A DNA stretch of 64,000 nt from Kiloniella litopenaei (GCF_000982415.1 NZ_LANI01000002.1:486857-550856); one strand, 5' to 3'; numbered from the stretch's first letter, positions 36,589-47,405 are shown. The notes: generated by a model not told the origin, from the sequence alone. Numbers and translations are program-made.

Positions 36589-37718
36589 GCACTTTTTCTC
36601 GTACAGACACATCCGTTTTAGGTCGTTGGTGGTGGACTGTCGATCGCTGGAACCTTGCCGCATTACTCGCGCTTATGGGGTTTGGTGCCCTTCTGGTTCT
36701 TGCCGCCTCACCTGCTGCGGCAGATCGCATCAGTGGCGTCGGTACCTTCCAGTTGGCAAAACGTCATTTCCTGTTACTTCCGGCTGCCGCAGCGTTCATG
36801 ATTGGCATTTCCCTGATGCCCGTTAAAAAAGTTCGCCGTTTTGCCGTTATCGGCATGGGACTTACAATACTGGCCTTGTTGGCAACGCTTGTACTCGGCG
36901 TGGAGATCAAGGGGGCAACCAGATGGATCAATGTCCTTGGCTTCTCTCTACAGCCCTCAGAATTTGTGAAACCTTTTTTTGCGGTCACAGTTGCCTGGAT
37001 GTTGGCCAGTGCAAAAAGCGATGAAGGCATCCCCGGCACCTGGATTGCTATAGGTATCTGGCTCGTTGTTATCAGCCTCTTGCTGATGCAACCGGACCTT
37101 GGACAAACCGTTGTGGTAACCGCCATTGGTGGCGTTCAACTCTTTCTCGCCGGATTACCCATGATTCTTGTTGGCGGTCTCATTCTTTTTGCAGCACTCG
37201 GATTAATCACCGCCTATTTCACCCTGCCTCACGTTACCGCACGTATCGACGGCTTTCTCGACCCCGCAGCGGGCAGCAGATACCAAGTTAATCGTTCCAT
37301 GGAAGCCTTTAAAAACGGTGGGCTACTTGGCCAAGGGCCGGGGGAAGGCACCGTAAAATCCCAGCTACCTGATGCGCACTCTGATTTTATCTTTTCTGTT
37401 GCCGGCGAGGAACTTGGCCTGATTGCCTGCCTGATCATTGTCAGCCTGTTTGCCTTTGTCGTTTTACGTGGCTTTAGCCGCCTATTGCAGGAAAACAACC
37501 TTTTTGTCCTGCTGGCTTGTACTGGTTTACTGGTACAGTTTGGCCTACAGGCTATTATCAATATGGCCTCTGCAATTCACCTTATCCCGACCAAGGGAAT
37601 GACCCTACCCTTTATCAGCTATGGCGGCTCATCTCTTCTCGCCCTCGCTGTTGGTATGGGAATGGTCCTGGCCTTTACCAGACGTCGCCCCCATGGCGAT
37701 TATGAAGGGGGCATATAA
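36585..37718 (+). CDS. ftsW: septal peptidoglycan glycosyltransferase FtsW
   Basis: A SEDS-family polymerase with about ten membrane helices in 377 residues. It polymerises lipid II at the septum together with FtsI. Family signatures are ATRWINVLGFSLQPSEFVKP (about 106-125), QPDLGQTVVV (about 168), the loop with PDAHSDFIFSVAGEELG (about 262), and the C-terminal GMTLPFISYGGSSLLA (about 337). The position between murD and murG is the standard one. It overlaps both neighbours' ends by 1-4 bp. Confidence 0.97.
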   Translation: MSTFSRTDTSVLGRWWWTVDRWNLAALLALMGFGALLVLAASPAAADRISGVGTFQLAKRHFLLLPAAAAFMIGISLMPVKKVRRFAVIGMGLTILALLATLVLGVEIKGATRWINVLGFSLQPSEFVKPFFAVTVAWMLASAKSDEGIPGTWIAIGIWLVVISLLLMQPDLGQTVVVTAIGGVQLFLAGLPMILVGGLILFAALGLITAYFTLPHVTARIDGFLDPAAGSRYQVNRSMEAFKNGGLLGQGPGEGTVKSQLPDAHSDFIFSVAGEELGLIACLIIVSLFAFVVLRGFSRLLQENNLFVLLACTGLLVQFGLQAIINMASAIHLIPTKGMTLPFISYGGSSLLALAVGMGMVLAFTRRRPHGDYEGGI

Positions 37719-38872
37719 TGACAAACAGACCAATGCATATCGTACTTACCGCCGGCGGAACTGGTGGACACATGTTCCCGGCGCGCGCCCTTGCCGAAGA
37801 ACTCTTAGCGCGGGGTAACAAAGTCAGCCTTGTGACCGATCTAAGGGGCGCCGGGTTCGGCGATGACCTCAAAGACGTTACGGTTTATCGTGCCTCTGCC
37901 GGGGGTGTTGCCGGAGGAGGCATTATGCGCAAGGTCTTGAGCTTGGGTAAGATCTTTGTTGGCACCCTAAAGGCGCGTAAACTTCTAAAATCTATCAAAG
38001 CCGATGTCGTTGTGGCCTTTGGTGGTTATGCCTCTGTCCCAGCTGGTTTGGCTGCGGGCCAATTTGGAATTCCCCTCTTCTTGCACGAACAGAACGCGGT
38101 ACTCGGCCGTGCCAATCGCTTGATGGCGGGGAAAGCGCGCGGTATTTGCACCTCGTTCAAAAATGTCAGCCATATTCCGCAAGCACTCGACAAAAAGGTT
38201 ACATTAACTGGTAACCCGGTTCGGCCTGAAATTTTAGCACTTCGGGAAGTTTCCTACCCAACACCAGATGATAAATCTGCGTTAAATATTCTCGTTACCG
38301 GTGGCAGTCAGGGTGCAACAGTATTTAATACAATTGTTCCAGAAGCTCTTGCCCTGCTACCTGAAGAAATTCGCACACGCCTTCACATTTCACAGCAAGT
38401 TCGTGGTGAAGGAGCTGAAGCAATTGAAGCTCTTTACAAAGAAAAGGGCATCAAAGCTGATCTCAGAGCTTTTTTTGATGATATGCCAACAAGATTAGCA
38501 AAAGCACACATTGCCATTTGTCGATCCGGGGCCTCAACAGTGACCGAATTGGCAGCGGCTGGGCGTCCCGCCATTCTGGTTCCCTATCCCCACGCGACAG
38601 ATGATCACCAGACTGAAAATGCCCGTGATTTCACAGACGCCGGGGCTGGCTGGCTTATGGCGCAAAGCTGTCTAGAGCCACAAAAACTGGCCGATCGATT
38701 AATTTCACTTTTTTCACACACACAATTGCTGGAAAGATCAGCATCTTGTGCCCGCAACAGTGCCATCACTGGCGCCGCGAGTAATCTCGCAGATGTTGTA
38801 TGCGACACAAAAGAAAGTAACGGAGACGAAAAATTAACAAGCGAGAACGTTTCAACGGGGGCGGTAGCATGA
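37718..38872 (+). CDS. murG: lipid II-forming GlcNAc transferase MurG
   Basis: A peripheral membrane GT28 glycosyltransferase that converts lipid I to lipid II on the cytoplasmic face. The N-terminal glycine-rich loop [19 protein letters not shown] (about 12-30) and second loop [13 protein letters not shown] (about 193-205) are present. So is the UDP-GlcNAc site [24 protein letters not shown] (about 268, read in two parts). At 384 residues it is about 20 longer than average, owing to a hydrophilic C-terminal tail (about 360-384). It overlaps murC by 4 bp. Confidence 0.97.
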   Translation: MTNRPMHIVLTAGGTGGHMFPARALAEELLARGNKVSLVTDLRGAGFGDDLKDVTVYRASAGGVAGGGIMRKVLSLGKIFVGTLKARKLLKSIKADVVVAFGGYASVPAGLAAGQFGIPLFLHEQNAVLGRANRLMAGKARGICTSFKNVSHIPQALDKKVTLTGNPVRPEILALREVSYPTPDDKSALNILVTGGSQGATVFNTIVPEALALLPEEIRTRLHISQQVRGEGAEAIEALYKEKGIKADLRAFFDDMPTRLAKAHIAICRSGASTVTELAAAGRPAILVPYPHATDDHQTENARDFTDAGAGWLMAQSCLEPQKLADRLISLFSHTQLLERSASCARNSAITGAASNLADVVCDTKESNGDEKLTSENVSTGAVA

Positions 38873-40296
38873 AAGGCATGCCACTCGACATAGGCCCTCT
38901 GCATTTTGTTGGCATTGGCGGTATCGGGATGAGTGGGATTGCTGAAATTCTGCACAATCTGGGATACCAAATTCAAGGCAGTGATATTGCTGAATCAGCC
39001 AACGTTCTCCGCCTGCGCGATATGGGGATCAAAGTCATGATCGGCCACAAAGCTGAAAATGTGAAGGATGCCCGTGTTGTGGTGGTATCTTCGGCGATCA
39101 AACTTGATAACCCGGAAATCGAAGAAGCACGCAATAATCTGACCCCGATTGTTCGCCGCGCCGAAATGCTTGCCGAATTGATGCGATTCAAATCCTGTGT
39201 TGCCGTCGGCGGGACCCACGGCAAGACAACAACCACGTCTATGATTGCAGCCCTGCTTGACGGGGGACGCTTTGATCCGACGGTCATCAATGGCGGTATT
39301 ATTAATGCCTACGGGACCAATGCCCGTCTGGGTGATGGCGACTGGATGGTTGTTGAAGCTGATGAAAGTGATGGCACCTTTATCAAACTGCCTGCGACGA
39401 TCTCGGTCATAACCAACATTGACCCGGAACACATGGAATTTTACGGCTCTATTGAAGCTCTCCATGATGCCTTCGCAACCTTTGTTAAGAACATTCCCTT
39501 TTACGGGTTTTCTGTCCTCTGCATTGATCACCCTGTTGTTCAATCACTGATCGGACGTATTGAAGACCGCAGAATAGTCACCTATGGCTTTAGCCCACAG
39601 GCAAAATTCCGAGCAGTAAATGTTCGCACAGAAATCACTGGCAATGTCTTTGATGTCGTTATCTCCAAAAGAAACAAAGAGGACAGCAGGACAATTACCG
39701 ATTGCCGCCTACCAATGTTGGGGAACCATAATATCCTCAATGCGCTTGCGGCGATTTCGGTCGCCAGCGAACTGGGCATGAATGACGATGAAATCCGGGC
39801 TTCCCTATTGGACTTCAAAGGGGTGAAACGCCGTTTTACAAAGACAGGTGAAGTCGACGGCATAACCATTATTGATGACTATGGTCACCATCCGGTGGAA
39901 ATCGCTGCGGTTCTGCAGGCCGCAAGACAAGCCATAGACGAGAATTCAAAAGTCATTGCTGTTGTTCAGCCCCATCGCTACTCCCGTCTGTCGGATCACT
40001 TCGAAGGTTTCTGTTCCTGTTTTAATGATGCTGATCAGGTCATCGTGTCAGATGTTTACACAGCCGGAGAAGACCCAATTGAGGGTGCTGACCGTGACAG
40101 TCTGGTCAAAGGCCTTATTACCCGTGGACACAGAAATGCTGTTCCCCTTTCTGGTCCTGAAAATCTGGCTGAACTGGTCGCAGAAACAGCAGTCAAGGGT
40201 GACGTCGTCGTCTGCCTGGGTGCCGGATCTATTTCAGCATGGGCGCACGCCTTGCCTGATCAGTTAGAATCAGTCCTGTCCGGAGGCAGTAAATAA
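38869..40296 (+). CDS. murC: UDP-MurNAc:L-alanine ligase
   Basis: MurC begins the peptide stem by adding L-alanine. In 475 residues it shows the Rossmann entry [16 protein letters not shown] (about 11-26), the P-loop [16 protein letters not shown] (about 114-129), EADESDGTF near 164 and [11 protein letters not shown] near 182. The C-terminal ligase domain has [11 protein letters not shown] near 340, all MurC-specific. The ATG lies within the murG end; a second ATG three codons later (MPLD) is also possible. murB starts 3 bp after its stop. Confidence 0.97.
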   Translation: MKGMPLDIGPLHFVGIGGIGMSGIAEILHNLGYQIQGSDIAESANVLRLRDMGIKVMIGHKAENVKDARVVVVSSAIKLDNPEIEEARNNLTPIVRRAEMLAELMRFKSCVAVGGTHGKTTTTSMIAALLDGGRFDPTVINGGIINAYGTNARLGDGDWMVVEADESDGTFIKLPATISVITNIDPEHMEFYGSIEALHDAFATFVKNIPFYGFSVLCIDHPVVQSLIGRIEDRRIVTYGFSPQAKFRAVNVRTEITGNVFDVVISKRNKEDSRTITDCRLPMLGNHNILNALAAISVASELGMNDDEIRASLLDFKGVKRRFTKTGEVDGITIIDDYGHHPVEIAAVLQAARQAIDENSKVIAVVQPHRYSRLSDHFEGFCSCFNDADQVIVSDVYTAGEDPIEGADRDSLVKGLITRGHRNAVPLSGPENLAELVAETAVKGDVVVCLGAGSISAWAHALPDQLESVLSGGSK

Positions 40297-40298
40297 AC

Positions 40299-41240
40299 AT
40301 GTCTCAACAGGCCCTCTCAGAAAACCATCTTATCCATAGCTTGCCCCCGGTTCGGGGCAGCTACAAGACTGATGCACACCTGGCAAAAGTCACCTGGTTT
40401 AAAGTCGGGGGGCCAACTGATGTCCTTTATACACCAGCAGACCAAGACGACCTGGTTCACTTTCTGCAGGACAAACCGTCAGATACACCTGTACTCGTTA
40501 TTGGGGTTGGGTCAAATCTCTTGATCCGTGACGGCGGGATTCCCGGCGTTGTTATTCGTCTGGGGCCAGCTTTTGCCAAGGTAGAAGTATCAGACGAAAC
40601 AGAAAACCAGATTATCTCAGGCGCCGCAGCCCTTGATGTCAAAGTTGCAAAAACGGCAATGAAGGCAGGCATCACCGGGTTGGAATTTCTCTGTGGTGTT
40701 CCCGGTACAATCGGCGGCGCGCTGCGCATGAATGCCGGGGCCTATGGTCGGGAAACCAAAGACATTCTTGTATGGGCCGAAGCAATAGACCCGAAGGGAA
40801 ACATTAAACGCTTTACACCAGATCAACTGGGGTACGCCTATCGTCATTGTGATTTGGGCAGCGAATGGATTTTTGTTCGTGCCTGCTTTGCTGGAACCCC
40901 GGGTAACCCGGATGATATTGCCGCCAGAATGAAAGAAATTCAGGATGCCCGCGGTAGCACACAACCCATCAAGTCTCGCACAGGGGGCAGTACGTTTAAG
41001 AATCCTGACGGCAATAAAGCTTGGCAATTAATCGACAAGGCCGGGTGTCGGGGTCTCAAGATTGGTGATGCGCAGGTATCCGAACAGCATTGTAACTTTC
41101 TCATCAACAATGACAAAGCTTCAGCAAGTGACCTTGAAAACCTTGGTGAAGAAGTCAGGAAACGGGTCAAGGAAACTTCCGGCATAGAGCTGCACTGGGA
41201 AATCAAACGCCTTGGCCACAACAAAGCAGTTGAACAGTAG
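40299..41240 (+). CDS. murB: UDP-N-acetylenolpyruvoylglucosamine reductase
   Basis: MurB is the FAD/NADPH enzyme that makes UDP-MurNAc. The 313-residue protein is of the shorter type II form. FAD-binding features are TWFKVGGPTDVLYTPAD (about 29-45) and VIGVGSNLLIRDGG (about 67-80). Catalytic-domain phrases are GLEFLCGVPGTIGGALRMNAGAYG (about 126, in two parts) and GGSTFKNPDG near 230, with the Ser that donates a proton. The last residue region has EVRKRVKETSGIELHWEIK. It is followed 22 bp later by ddl. Confidence 0.97.
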   Translation: MSQQALSENHLIHSLPPVRGSYKTDAHLAKVTWFKVGGPTDVLYTPADQDDLVHFLQDKPSDTPVLVIGVGSNLLIRDGGIPGVVIRLGPAFAKVEVSDETENQIISGAAALDVKVAKTAMKAGITGLEFLCGVPGTIGGALRMNAGAYGRETKDILVWAEAIDPKGNIKRFTPDQLGYAYRHCDLGSEWIFVRACFAGTPGNPDDIAARMKEIQDARGSTQPIKSRTGGSTFKNPDGNKAWQLIDKAGCRGLKIGDAQVSEQHCNFLINNDKASASDLENLGEEVRKRVKETSGIELHWEIKRLGHNKAVEQ

Positions 41241-41262
41241 AATACAAAAGGAATAAACATTT

Positions 41263-42195
41263 ATGACTTGTCATGTCGCATTACTAAAAGGTGGTTTCTC
41301 TGCTGAGCGGGACGTTTCTCTTGCCAGTGGTGCTGCCTGTGCTGAGGCATTGCGCAAGGCAGGTTATAGAGTTACGGAAATAGATGTTACCCGGGATATT
41401 CCGGCATTGATTTCTCAACTACAGGAAAGCAAAGCATCTGTCGTGTTCAATGCACTCCACGGACAGTGGGGTGAAGACGGTTGTGTTCAGGGTCTGTTGG
41501 AACTTTTGTCCATTCCCTATACACACTCCAAGGTTTTAAGCTCTGCCCTTGCCATGCACAAAGAGCGCGCCAAGGCAATGGTCGAGCAGGTTGGTGTGCG
41601 CGTTCCCGAAAGTAAAAGCATTCAGGCAACTGATCTGGCTGCGGGTGATCCCCTACCCCGGCCTTACGTGATCAAACCATTGAGTGAAGGTTCATCCGTT
41701 GGCGTTCACATTGTCTTCGAAGGAGACAATCACGTTGCCACCACGCGTGAAGACCTTGGGTTTTCTGGCGACATCATGGTTGAACGCTACATACCCGGAC
41801 GCGAACTGACCGTTGCCGTGATGGGAGACAAACCGCTCGCCGTAACCGAGCTTTCCCCCAAGGAAGGCTTCTACGACTATGAAGCCAAATATACCGAGGG
41901 CAAAACCGATCATATAATTCCGGCACCAATTCCCGAAGCTATATATCAAGAAGCGCTGGATGCCGCCCTGAAATCCCATCAGGTTCTAGGGTGTTCCGGG
42001 GTCAGTCGGAGTGATTTCCGCTATGACGACACAGCAAATGGCGACAACAAGCTCTACTATCTGGAAACCAACACCCAGCCCGGAATGACAGACCTCAGTC
42101 TGGTTCCAGAACAGGCAAAACATATCGGTATTTCTTTCTCTGAACTCTGTTCCTGGATGGTCCAAGAAGCCTTGGGGAACAAGGAGGAGCTATGA
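41263..42195 (+). CDS. ddl: D-alanine--D-alanine ligase
   Basis: An ATP-grasp ligase that makes the D-Ala-D-Ala substrate for MurF. In 310 residues: the N-terminal VALLKGGFSAERDVSLASG (about 4-22), HGQWGEDGCVQGLLELL (about 66-82) with the catalytic Glu, the ATP-grasp VIKPLSEGSSVGV (about 136), and the metal-binding end YYLETNTQPGMTDLSLVP (about 265). Position between murB and ftsQ corresponds to ddlB. It has GGAATAAA before its ATG and overlaps ftsQ by 4 bp. Confidence 0.97.
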   Translation: MTCHVALLKGGFSAERDVSLASGAACAEALRKAGYRVTEIDVTRDIPALISQLQESKASVVFNALHGQWGEDGCVQGLLELLSIPYTHSKVLSSALAMHKERAKAMVEQVGVRVPESKSIQATDLAAGDPLPRPYVIKPLSEGSSVGVHIVFEGDNHVATTREDLGFSGDIMVERYIPGRELTVAVMGDKPLAVTELSPKEGFYDYEAKYTEGKTDHIIPAPIPEAIYQEALDAALKSHQVLGCSGVSRSDFRYDDTANGDNKLYYLETNTQPGMTDLSLVPEQAKHIGISFSELCSWMVQEALGNKEEL

Positions 42196-43052
42196 GTAAT
42201 AACAAAAAAACCACACGCAGACGCAAAAGGCCTCAGAAAAGGAGTAAGCTTCCTTTTCGTGATACCAACTGGCGCAAAGTCTTTTGGGGCACAACCGCCG
42301 GAAGCCTTGTCGCGACCATTGGACTTGTTACCGTTCTGTGGACCAATGGCTGGATCCCCGAAAAAATTGACCAAGGCATGGAAGAATTTCACGGCATGAC
42401 GGCCGATGCCGGATTGTCTGTAGAAGATGTTCTTGTCGAAGGTCGAAAAAGAAGTAATGCAGCTGCTATTCTTAGTAAGCTGGATGTGGAGCGCGGCACG
42501 CCAATTTTATCCTTTTCCCCGGAACAGGCAAAAGCTGATCTAGAAGAACTGCCCTGGGTGAAAAGGGCTATTGTTGAACGTCGATTACCAGATGTCATTT
42601 ATGTAAGTCTGGAAGAAAGAGAGCCTCTTGCCCTTTGGCAGGCCGAGGGTGTTCTTCACGTTATTGATCAAAGCGGCGAAGTCATTACATCTGCCAAGGC
42701 CAGCAAGTTTTCAAAACTACCACTCATTGTCGGCCCTGATGCCCCTGATCACGCCCGCGAAGTTCTTGCCCTTATTGAAAGCGAGCCAGAACTGGGTAAC
42801 CGGGTAAAAGCAGCCGTTCGCGTTAGCGGACGCCGTTGGAATATTCGCCTTAATAATGGTGTGGATGTCCAGCTTCCAGAAGAAGATGCAAACGATGCCT
42901 GGTCTTTCTTTGCCCGTATAGAACGGGACGAAGGTGTTTTGGAACGCGACGTTATCGTCGTTGACCTTCGCCTACGAGATCGCCTCATTGTCAGAACATC
43001 TGGCGGATCAGAGAAAAACAAAACCAAGAAAGTAAAAGGAAAGCAAACTTAA
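42192..43052 (+). CDS. ftsQ: cell division protein FtsQ
   Basis: A bitopic septal protein of 286 residues. The cytoplasmic N-terminus is very basic (about 1-32, rich in Lys and Arg). One membrane helix follows (about 35-55), then a POTRA domain (about 74-142, beginning LSVEDVLVEGRKR and ending in ERRLPDVIYVSLEEREPLALW) and the beta domain. FtsQ links FtsL/FtsB to earlier divisome proteins. The C-terminus is a Lys-rich tail. It overlaps ddl by 4 bp and ends 67 bp before ftsA, the first gap of this size inside the cluster. Confidence 0.95.
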   Translation: MSNNKKTTRRRKRPQKRSKLPFRDTNWRKVFWGTTAGSLVATIGLVTVLWTNGWIPEKIDQGMEEFHGMTADAGLSVEDVLVEGRKRSNAAAILSKLDVERGTPILSFSPEQAKADLEELPWVKRAIVERRLPDVIYVSLEEREPLALWQAEGVLHVIDQSGEVITSAKASKFSKLPLIVGPDAPDHAREVLALIESEPELGNRVKAAVRVSGRRWNIRLNNGVDVQLPEEDANDAWSFFARIERDEGVLERDVIVVDLRLRDRLIVRTSGGSEKNKTKKVKGKQT

Positions 43053-43119
43053 TGGTACTGTCCCCTCGTTTTCGGACAAACATCGCGACCACACCTGTGA
43101 TCAAGGGAAACCGCCCATC

Positions 43120-44391
43120 ATGAAGCGGAACCCCGGGGCCATCAAACATGGAACAATTGCTGCCATTGACGTTGGCAGCAGCAAAATTTGCTGTTTCATC
43201 GCCCAAATGGATGGTGATAATCCACCCAAAGTGATCGGCATTGGTCAACAAGCCAGCCATGGTATGAAAAGCGGCAATATTGTCGATATGGAAGCCCTGG
43301 AGGATTCCATCCTCAATGCCGTACATTCCGCTGAACAAATGGCAAGCGAAACCGTTAATACAGTACTCGTAAACCTATCCGGGGGGTCGCCAACATCCCA
43401 CAACATCAACCTTGAGGTTGCCATTAACGGTCACGAAGTAACCGAGACAGACTTAAAACAAGCTCTTGAACATGCCAGTAAGATTCAAGGTCCCGAAGGT
43501 AACCCGGAACAAGGACGTCAACTTATTCATTCGTTGCCCACGGGTTTCACTCTTGATGGTAACCGTGGCGTCAAAGACCCGCGTGGCATGCATGGTGAAA
43601 TGCTTGGCGTCACAATGCACCTTATCACCGCCGCAGCTAACTCTCTGCGAAACCTGACAACCTGTGTCAAACGTTGCCATCTTGATCCCCTGGGCTTTGT
43701 ACTCACCCCCTATGCATCCGGTCTTGCCTGTCTCGTTGATGACGAAATGGAACTCGGCGTCACCTTGGTTGATATGGGGGGAACCACAACATCAATCGCT
43801 GTTTTCAGCGAAGGAAAGCTTGTATTTAGCGACATCATCCCTGTTGGTGGTCATCACGTAACAAACGATGTTGCCCGTGGACTATCGACACCTGTTGCCG
43901 AAGCCGAGCGTATGAAGACCTTGTACGGGCATGCTGTGGCCACAGTAACTGACGAACGGGAAATGATAGATGTCCCACAGGTTGGTGAAGAAGCTGGCAG
44001 CCAACCACAACAGGTCCCAAGATCCCTTCTCGTTGGCATAATACAGCCAAGACTAGAAGAAACCTTTGAAATTGTTCGTTCCAAATTGGAAATGAGCGGT
44101 TTTGACAAAATCGGCGGACGGCGCGTTGTTTTGACTGGCGGCGCCAGCCAACTTCCGGGCCTTCCAGACCTTGCCAGCTTAATTTTGGACAAGCAGGTTC
44201 GGATCGGCAGGCCCATACGCGTTAACGGTTTGGCCGATGCCACAGGCGGGCCAAGCTTCTCTACCTGCGCAGGTCTTTTGACCTACGCAACCATTGCCCA
44301 CAATGACGTTCAGACCGAGAAAACCCCCGAGGAGACTCAGCCTCAGAACTTCATAAGTAAGTTTGGGAAGTGGTTCAGTGAAAATTTTTAA
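43120..44391 (+). CDS. ftsA: cell division protein FtsA
   Basis: An actin-fold protein that tethers FtsZ to the membrane. The 423 residues show phosphate-1 AAIDVGSSKICCFIA (about 14-28), the SHMS/1C domain region (about 85-165), phosphate-2 LVDMGGTTTSIAVF (about 216), and the adenosine motif VVLTGGASQLPGL (about 335). The C-terminus ends in FISKFGKWFSENF, a good amphipathic membrane-targeting helix with aromatic and basic residues. ATG 43120 has a weak upstream site (AAGGGAA, about 12 nt). ftsZ follows after 93 bp. Confidence 0.97.
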   Translation: MKRNPGAIKHGTIAAIDVGSSKICCFIAQMDGDNPPKVIGIGQQASHGMKSGNIVDMEALEDSILNAVHSAEQMASETVNTVLVNLSGGSPTSHNINLEVAINGHEVTETDLKQALEHASKIQGPEGNPEQGRQLIHSLPTGFTLDGNRGVKDPRGMHGEMLGVTMHLITAAANSLRNLTTCVKRCHLDPLGFVLTPYASGLACLVDDEMELGVTLVDMGGTTTSIAVFSEGKLVFSDIIPVGGHHVTNDVARGLSTPVAEAERMKTLYGHAVATVTDEREMIDVPQVGEEAGSQPQQVPRSLLVGIIQPRLEETFEIVRSKLEMSGFDKIGGRRVVLTGGASQLPGLPDLASLILDKQVRIGRPIRVNGLADATGGPSFSTCAGLLTYATIAHNDVQTEKTPEETQPQNFISKFGKWFSENF

Positions 44392-44484
44392 GAAAAAGTT
44401 AGGAATTAGCTCGACTGATTCCACTACTTTATAGTACAACTTGACAAACGAATGCGCCGAGTCGGCGTGCAACGGAGGTTAGTG

Positions 44485-46185
44485 ATGGCTTTAAATTTAG
44501 ATGTACCACCAGTTGATTCCGAACTGACCCCTCAGATTACGGTTATAGGGGTCGGTGGTGCAGGCGGTAATGCTGTAAACAACATGATCCAGAGTAATCT
44601 GGAGGGTGTCGAGTTTTTGATAGCAAATACCGACGCGCAAGCAATCGCGCAGTCATCATGCGATCGCACGATCCAGCTTGGTAGAAACATTACCCAGGGC
44701 CTTGGTGCCGGGTCTCGTCCAGACATCGGGCAAGCTGCGGCAGAGGAAGCCATGGATGAAATCCTTGGTCACCTCGAAGGCTCGAACATGGTCTTTATCA
44801 CTGCTGGTATGGGCGGTGGTACCGGAACGGGTGCAGCACCTGTCATTGCCAAATCAGCACGTGATGCGGGTATTTTGACAGTTGGTGTTGTCACCAAACC
44901 TTTCCACTTCGAAGGTGTACACCGTATGCGCCTTGCCGAAAAAGGCATCGAAGAGCTTGCACAATACGTTGATACACTGATCATTATTCCCAACCAGAAC
45001 CTGTTCAGAATTGCCAACGAGAAAACAACATTCGCCGATGCCTTTAAAATGGCCGATGATGTGTTGCGTTCCGGTGTGAGTGGCGTGACTGATCTTATGG
45101 TTATGCCTGGCCTGATCAACCTGGACTTTGCTGATATTCGCGCCGTGATGACCGAAATGGGCAAAGCCATGATGGGAACGGGCGAAGCCGATGGCGAAAG
45201 CCGGGCAATGGATGCTGCCGAAGCAGCAATTTCCAACCCACTTCTTGACGAAGTTTCCATGAAGGGTGCCCGTGGCGTTCTAATCAACATCACTGGTGGA
45301 CCCGACCTTACTCTGTTCGAGGTGGACGAAGCAGCTAACCGTATCCGTGACGAAGTTGACCCCGAAGCCAACATTATCTTTGGCTCAACTTATGATCCAA
45401 ACATGGAAGGCACCATGCGGGTATCTGTTGTTGCGACGGGTATTGATGCGGAATCAATGAAAAACATCCGCCCGCCAGAGACTAAAGAATTCAAAGCACC
45501 CCCTGCGCCATTGGATGTGACACCTGAAGCACCTGCCGAACAGCAACCAGAACAAGCTGTCGCATCTGTTGCCGAAGCACCTCAACCTGCGGCACCAGTA
45601 CAGCCACAGGCAGCGCCTGCCGCAGCTACAAGTACAGAACCTGCGGCTCAACCTGTTATTGAAACAGGTCCATCACAGACAAGCATCGAATCAGCAATTA
45701 CGCGAAGTGAAGCTGAAACACAGCCTGTTACCGCAACGGCACCACAAGCTGAAATCAAAAATGATAGCTTTGTTGCCCCTGCACCAGCCACTGTTGCAAA
45801 CCAGAAACCAGCGGCACCACAGGTAACAGGTCAAAAGGCTGATCCTTTCGCGGCGGCTGCTCTGGCCAACGGTACAGACAAACACGAAGATGCATCCAAA
45901 AAAGGACGCGGTCTGTTTGGACGCATCACTGGTGGCGCAGCACGTGCCCTACAAGCTGCCACGCAGTCAGAAGAGCAAGAAGAGCTCGAGATGGGGAAAG
46001 CAACAGTTAACGCCCCTGTTGCTCCGTCCGCAGCGCCCGCGGCAGCACCAAGCGAATCGCCTGCGACTGGTAACAGTCAACAGCCAAGATTAACAGGGTT
46101 GGATCCTCAAGACCGGATTCAGACACCCTCAGCTGAAGAAGATCTGCTGGATATCCCAGCATTTCTGCGGCGTCAGGCCAATTAA
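44485..46185 (+). CDS. ftsZ: cell division protein FtsZ with long Ala/Pro/Gln-rich linker
   Basis: The tubulin-like GTPase that forms the Z ring. Nucleotide-binding glycines are in [13 protein letters not shown] (about 23) and the tubulin signature [13 protein letters not shown] near 109. The T7-loop phrase [11 protein letters not shown] lies near 212. After the folded domain (to about 320) comes an unusually long disordered linker of about 225 residues rich in Ala, Pro, Gln and Thr, then the conserved tail peptide [14 protein letters not shown] that binds FtsA. I chose ATG 44485, which has GGAGG at ideal spacing; a frame from 44452 adds 11 residues without family support. Confidence 0.98.
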   Translation: MALNLDVPPVDSELTPQITVIGVGGAGGNAVNNMIQSNLEGVEFLIANTDAQAIAQSSCDRTIQLGRNITQGLGAGSRPDIGQAAAEEAMDEILGHLEGSNMVFITAGMGGGTGTGAAPVIAKSARDAGILTVGVVTKPFHFEGVHRMRLAEKGIEELAQYVDTLIIIPNQNLFRIANEKTTFADAFKMADDVLRSGVSGVTDLMVMPGLINLDFADIRAVMTEMGKAMMGTGEADGESRAMDAAEAAISNPLLDEVSMKGARGVLINITGGPDLTLFEVDEAANRIRDEVDPEANIIFGSTYDPNMEGTMRVSVVATGIDAESMKNIRPPETKEFKAPPAPLDVTPEAPAEQQPEQAVASVAEAPQPAAPVQPQAAPAAATSTEPAAQPVIETGPSQTSIESAITRSEAETQPVTATAPQAEIKNDSFVAPAPATVANQKPAAPQVTGQKADPFAAAALANGTDKHEDASKKGRGLFGRITGGAARALQAATQSEEQEELEMGKATVNAPVAPSAAPAAAPSESPATGNSQQPRLTGLDPQDRIQTPSAEEDLLDIPAFLRRQAN

Positions 46186-46341
46186 AGACAAATATTTCAG
46201 AGTACGTTACATTTCGTAACATATTGAAACAAACAGTGATTTGTTAGAGACAGGGGGACGAGCTATCGTTCCCTTGTTGCATTTTATCGGATGAACAGTT
46301 CGGCTGCTCCGGGGGGATTAACTAACAAACGAAGCGTACTC

Positions 46342-47298
46342 ATGAAAACCAACACTGCTGCCAATCGTGTACTGAAACAAAAGACACTCAAAAGCGCAAT
46401 CAATTGCTCTGGGGTCGGACTGCATTCAGGCGACAATGTTGTAATGACGCTTCATCCTGCAGAACCAGGTACTGGTATCATCTTTCACCGTACCGATGTC
46501 GCCGGGAAAGGCGCGGTTATTCCAGCCACTTGGGAATACGCCATTGAATCCCCACTTTGCACAACCCTGGTCAAAGATGATGTAAAAATCGGCACGATTG
46601 AGCACCTTATGTCCGCACTTGCAGGCTTTGGTATCGATAATTGCCGGATTGACATCAATGCCTGTGAAGTCCCTGTTATGGATGGCAGCTCTTCTCCGTT
46701 TGTATTTTTGATCGAATGTGCCGGTGTTGTTGAACAGAATGCACCCAAGCGCGCTATTCGCATCCTGAAAGAAGTACGCGACGATGAAGAAACCCGCTCT
46801 GGCATTCTTAGCCCAGCCGAAGGTTTTTCTGTCAGCTTTGAAATTGACTTTGACACACAGGCAATCGGACGCCAGGAACTCTTTATGGAAGTACGCCCTG
46901 ATCATTACAAACAGGAAGTGAGCCGCGCCCGCACCTTTGGCTTCCTGCATGAAGCAGATCAGCTTCGTAAAATGGGACTTGCCCGCGGTGGATCACTGGA
47001 CAATGCAATCGTTATCGACGGCGACACTGTAATGAACGAAGGCGGCCTACGTTACGGAAACGAATTTGTTCGCCATAAAATTCTGGATTCTATTGGCGAC
47101 CTCTTCCTTGCTGGCGCACCAATCATTGGCCACTACCATGGTATTAAAAGCGGACATGCCCAGACTTATCGCCTGGTAAAACAACTTCTTTCAGATAATA
47201 GCGCCTGGGAGTGGGCCACTTTACCAGCGTCTGAAAGCAGCATCCCTGTAACTTCCAGCTTTATTGCCCCGGAACGTGCAGTCGCCGCATCAGTTTAA
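46342..47298 (+). CDS. lpxC: UDP-3-O-acyl-N-acetylglucosamine deacetylase
   Basis: LpxC catalyses the committed zinc-dependent step of lipid A synthesis. Zinc ligands are visible in IEHLMSALAG and in HKILDSIGDLFLAG (His and Asp); the general-base histidine is in GHYHGIKSGHAQ. The N-terminus TLKSAINCSGVGLHSG is typical. ATG 46342 gives 318 residues, near the family norm; an ATG at 46291 would add 17 residues and is possible, as neither has a strong ribosome site. Position after ftsZ is conserved. A hairpin terminator follows, closing the dcw cluster. Confidence 0.96.
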   Translation: MKTNTAANRVLKQKTLKSAINCSGVGLHSGDNVVMTLHPAEPGTGIIFHRTDVAGKGAVIPATWEYAIESPLCTTLVKDDVKIGTIEHLMSALAGFGIDNCRIDINACEVPVMDGSSSPFVFLIECAGVVEQNAPKRAIRILKEVRDDEETRSGILSPAEGFSVSFEIDFDTQAIGRQELFMEVRPDHYKQEVSRARTFGFLHEADQLRKMGLARGGSLDNAIVIDGDTVMNEGGLRYGNEFVRHKILDSIGDLFLAGAPIIGHYHGIKSGHAQTYRLVKQLLSDNSAWEWATLPASESSIPVTSSFIAPERAVAASV

Positions 47299-47346
47299 TT
47301 TACCCTGCCTATGCGCGGGCCAGTGCACGGTGAACCCACCACTTTT

Positions 47347-47405
47347 AAAGCCCTGAATTTTCCCGAGACTTCCCCAAAATCTCTTTGAAAATTATGGGCT
47401 TTTTT
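47347..47405 (+). terminator. hairpin terminator after lpxC
   Basis: AAAGCCC (47347-47353) pairs with GGGCTTT (47396-47402), with an inner AATTTT/AAAATT extension (47356-47361 and 47388-47393), followed by a run of Ts to 47405. The long loop is unusual but stem plus T-run is convincing. Confidence 0.7.

Noticed and set aside
38995..39543. 182-codon minus-strand frame
   Set aside because: Antisense to murC, no recognisable domain or ribosome site.
44441..44446. TTGACA just before ftsZ as a promoter
   Set aside because: The sequence 16-18 bp downstream is GC-rich and not a -10 box, and the ftsZ ribosome site lies too near.
44769..45374. 201-codon minus-strand frame rich in Ser and Arg
   Set aside because: Antisense to the conserved FtsZ GTPase domain; the composition is that of a complementary-strand shadow.
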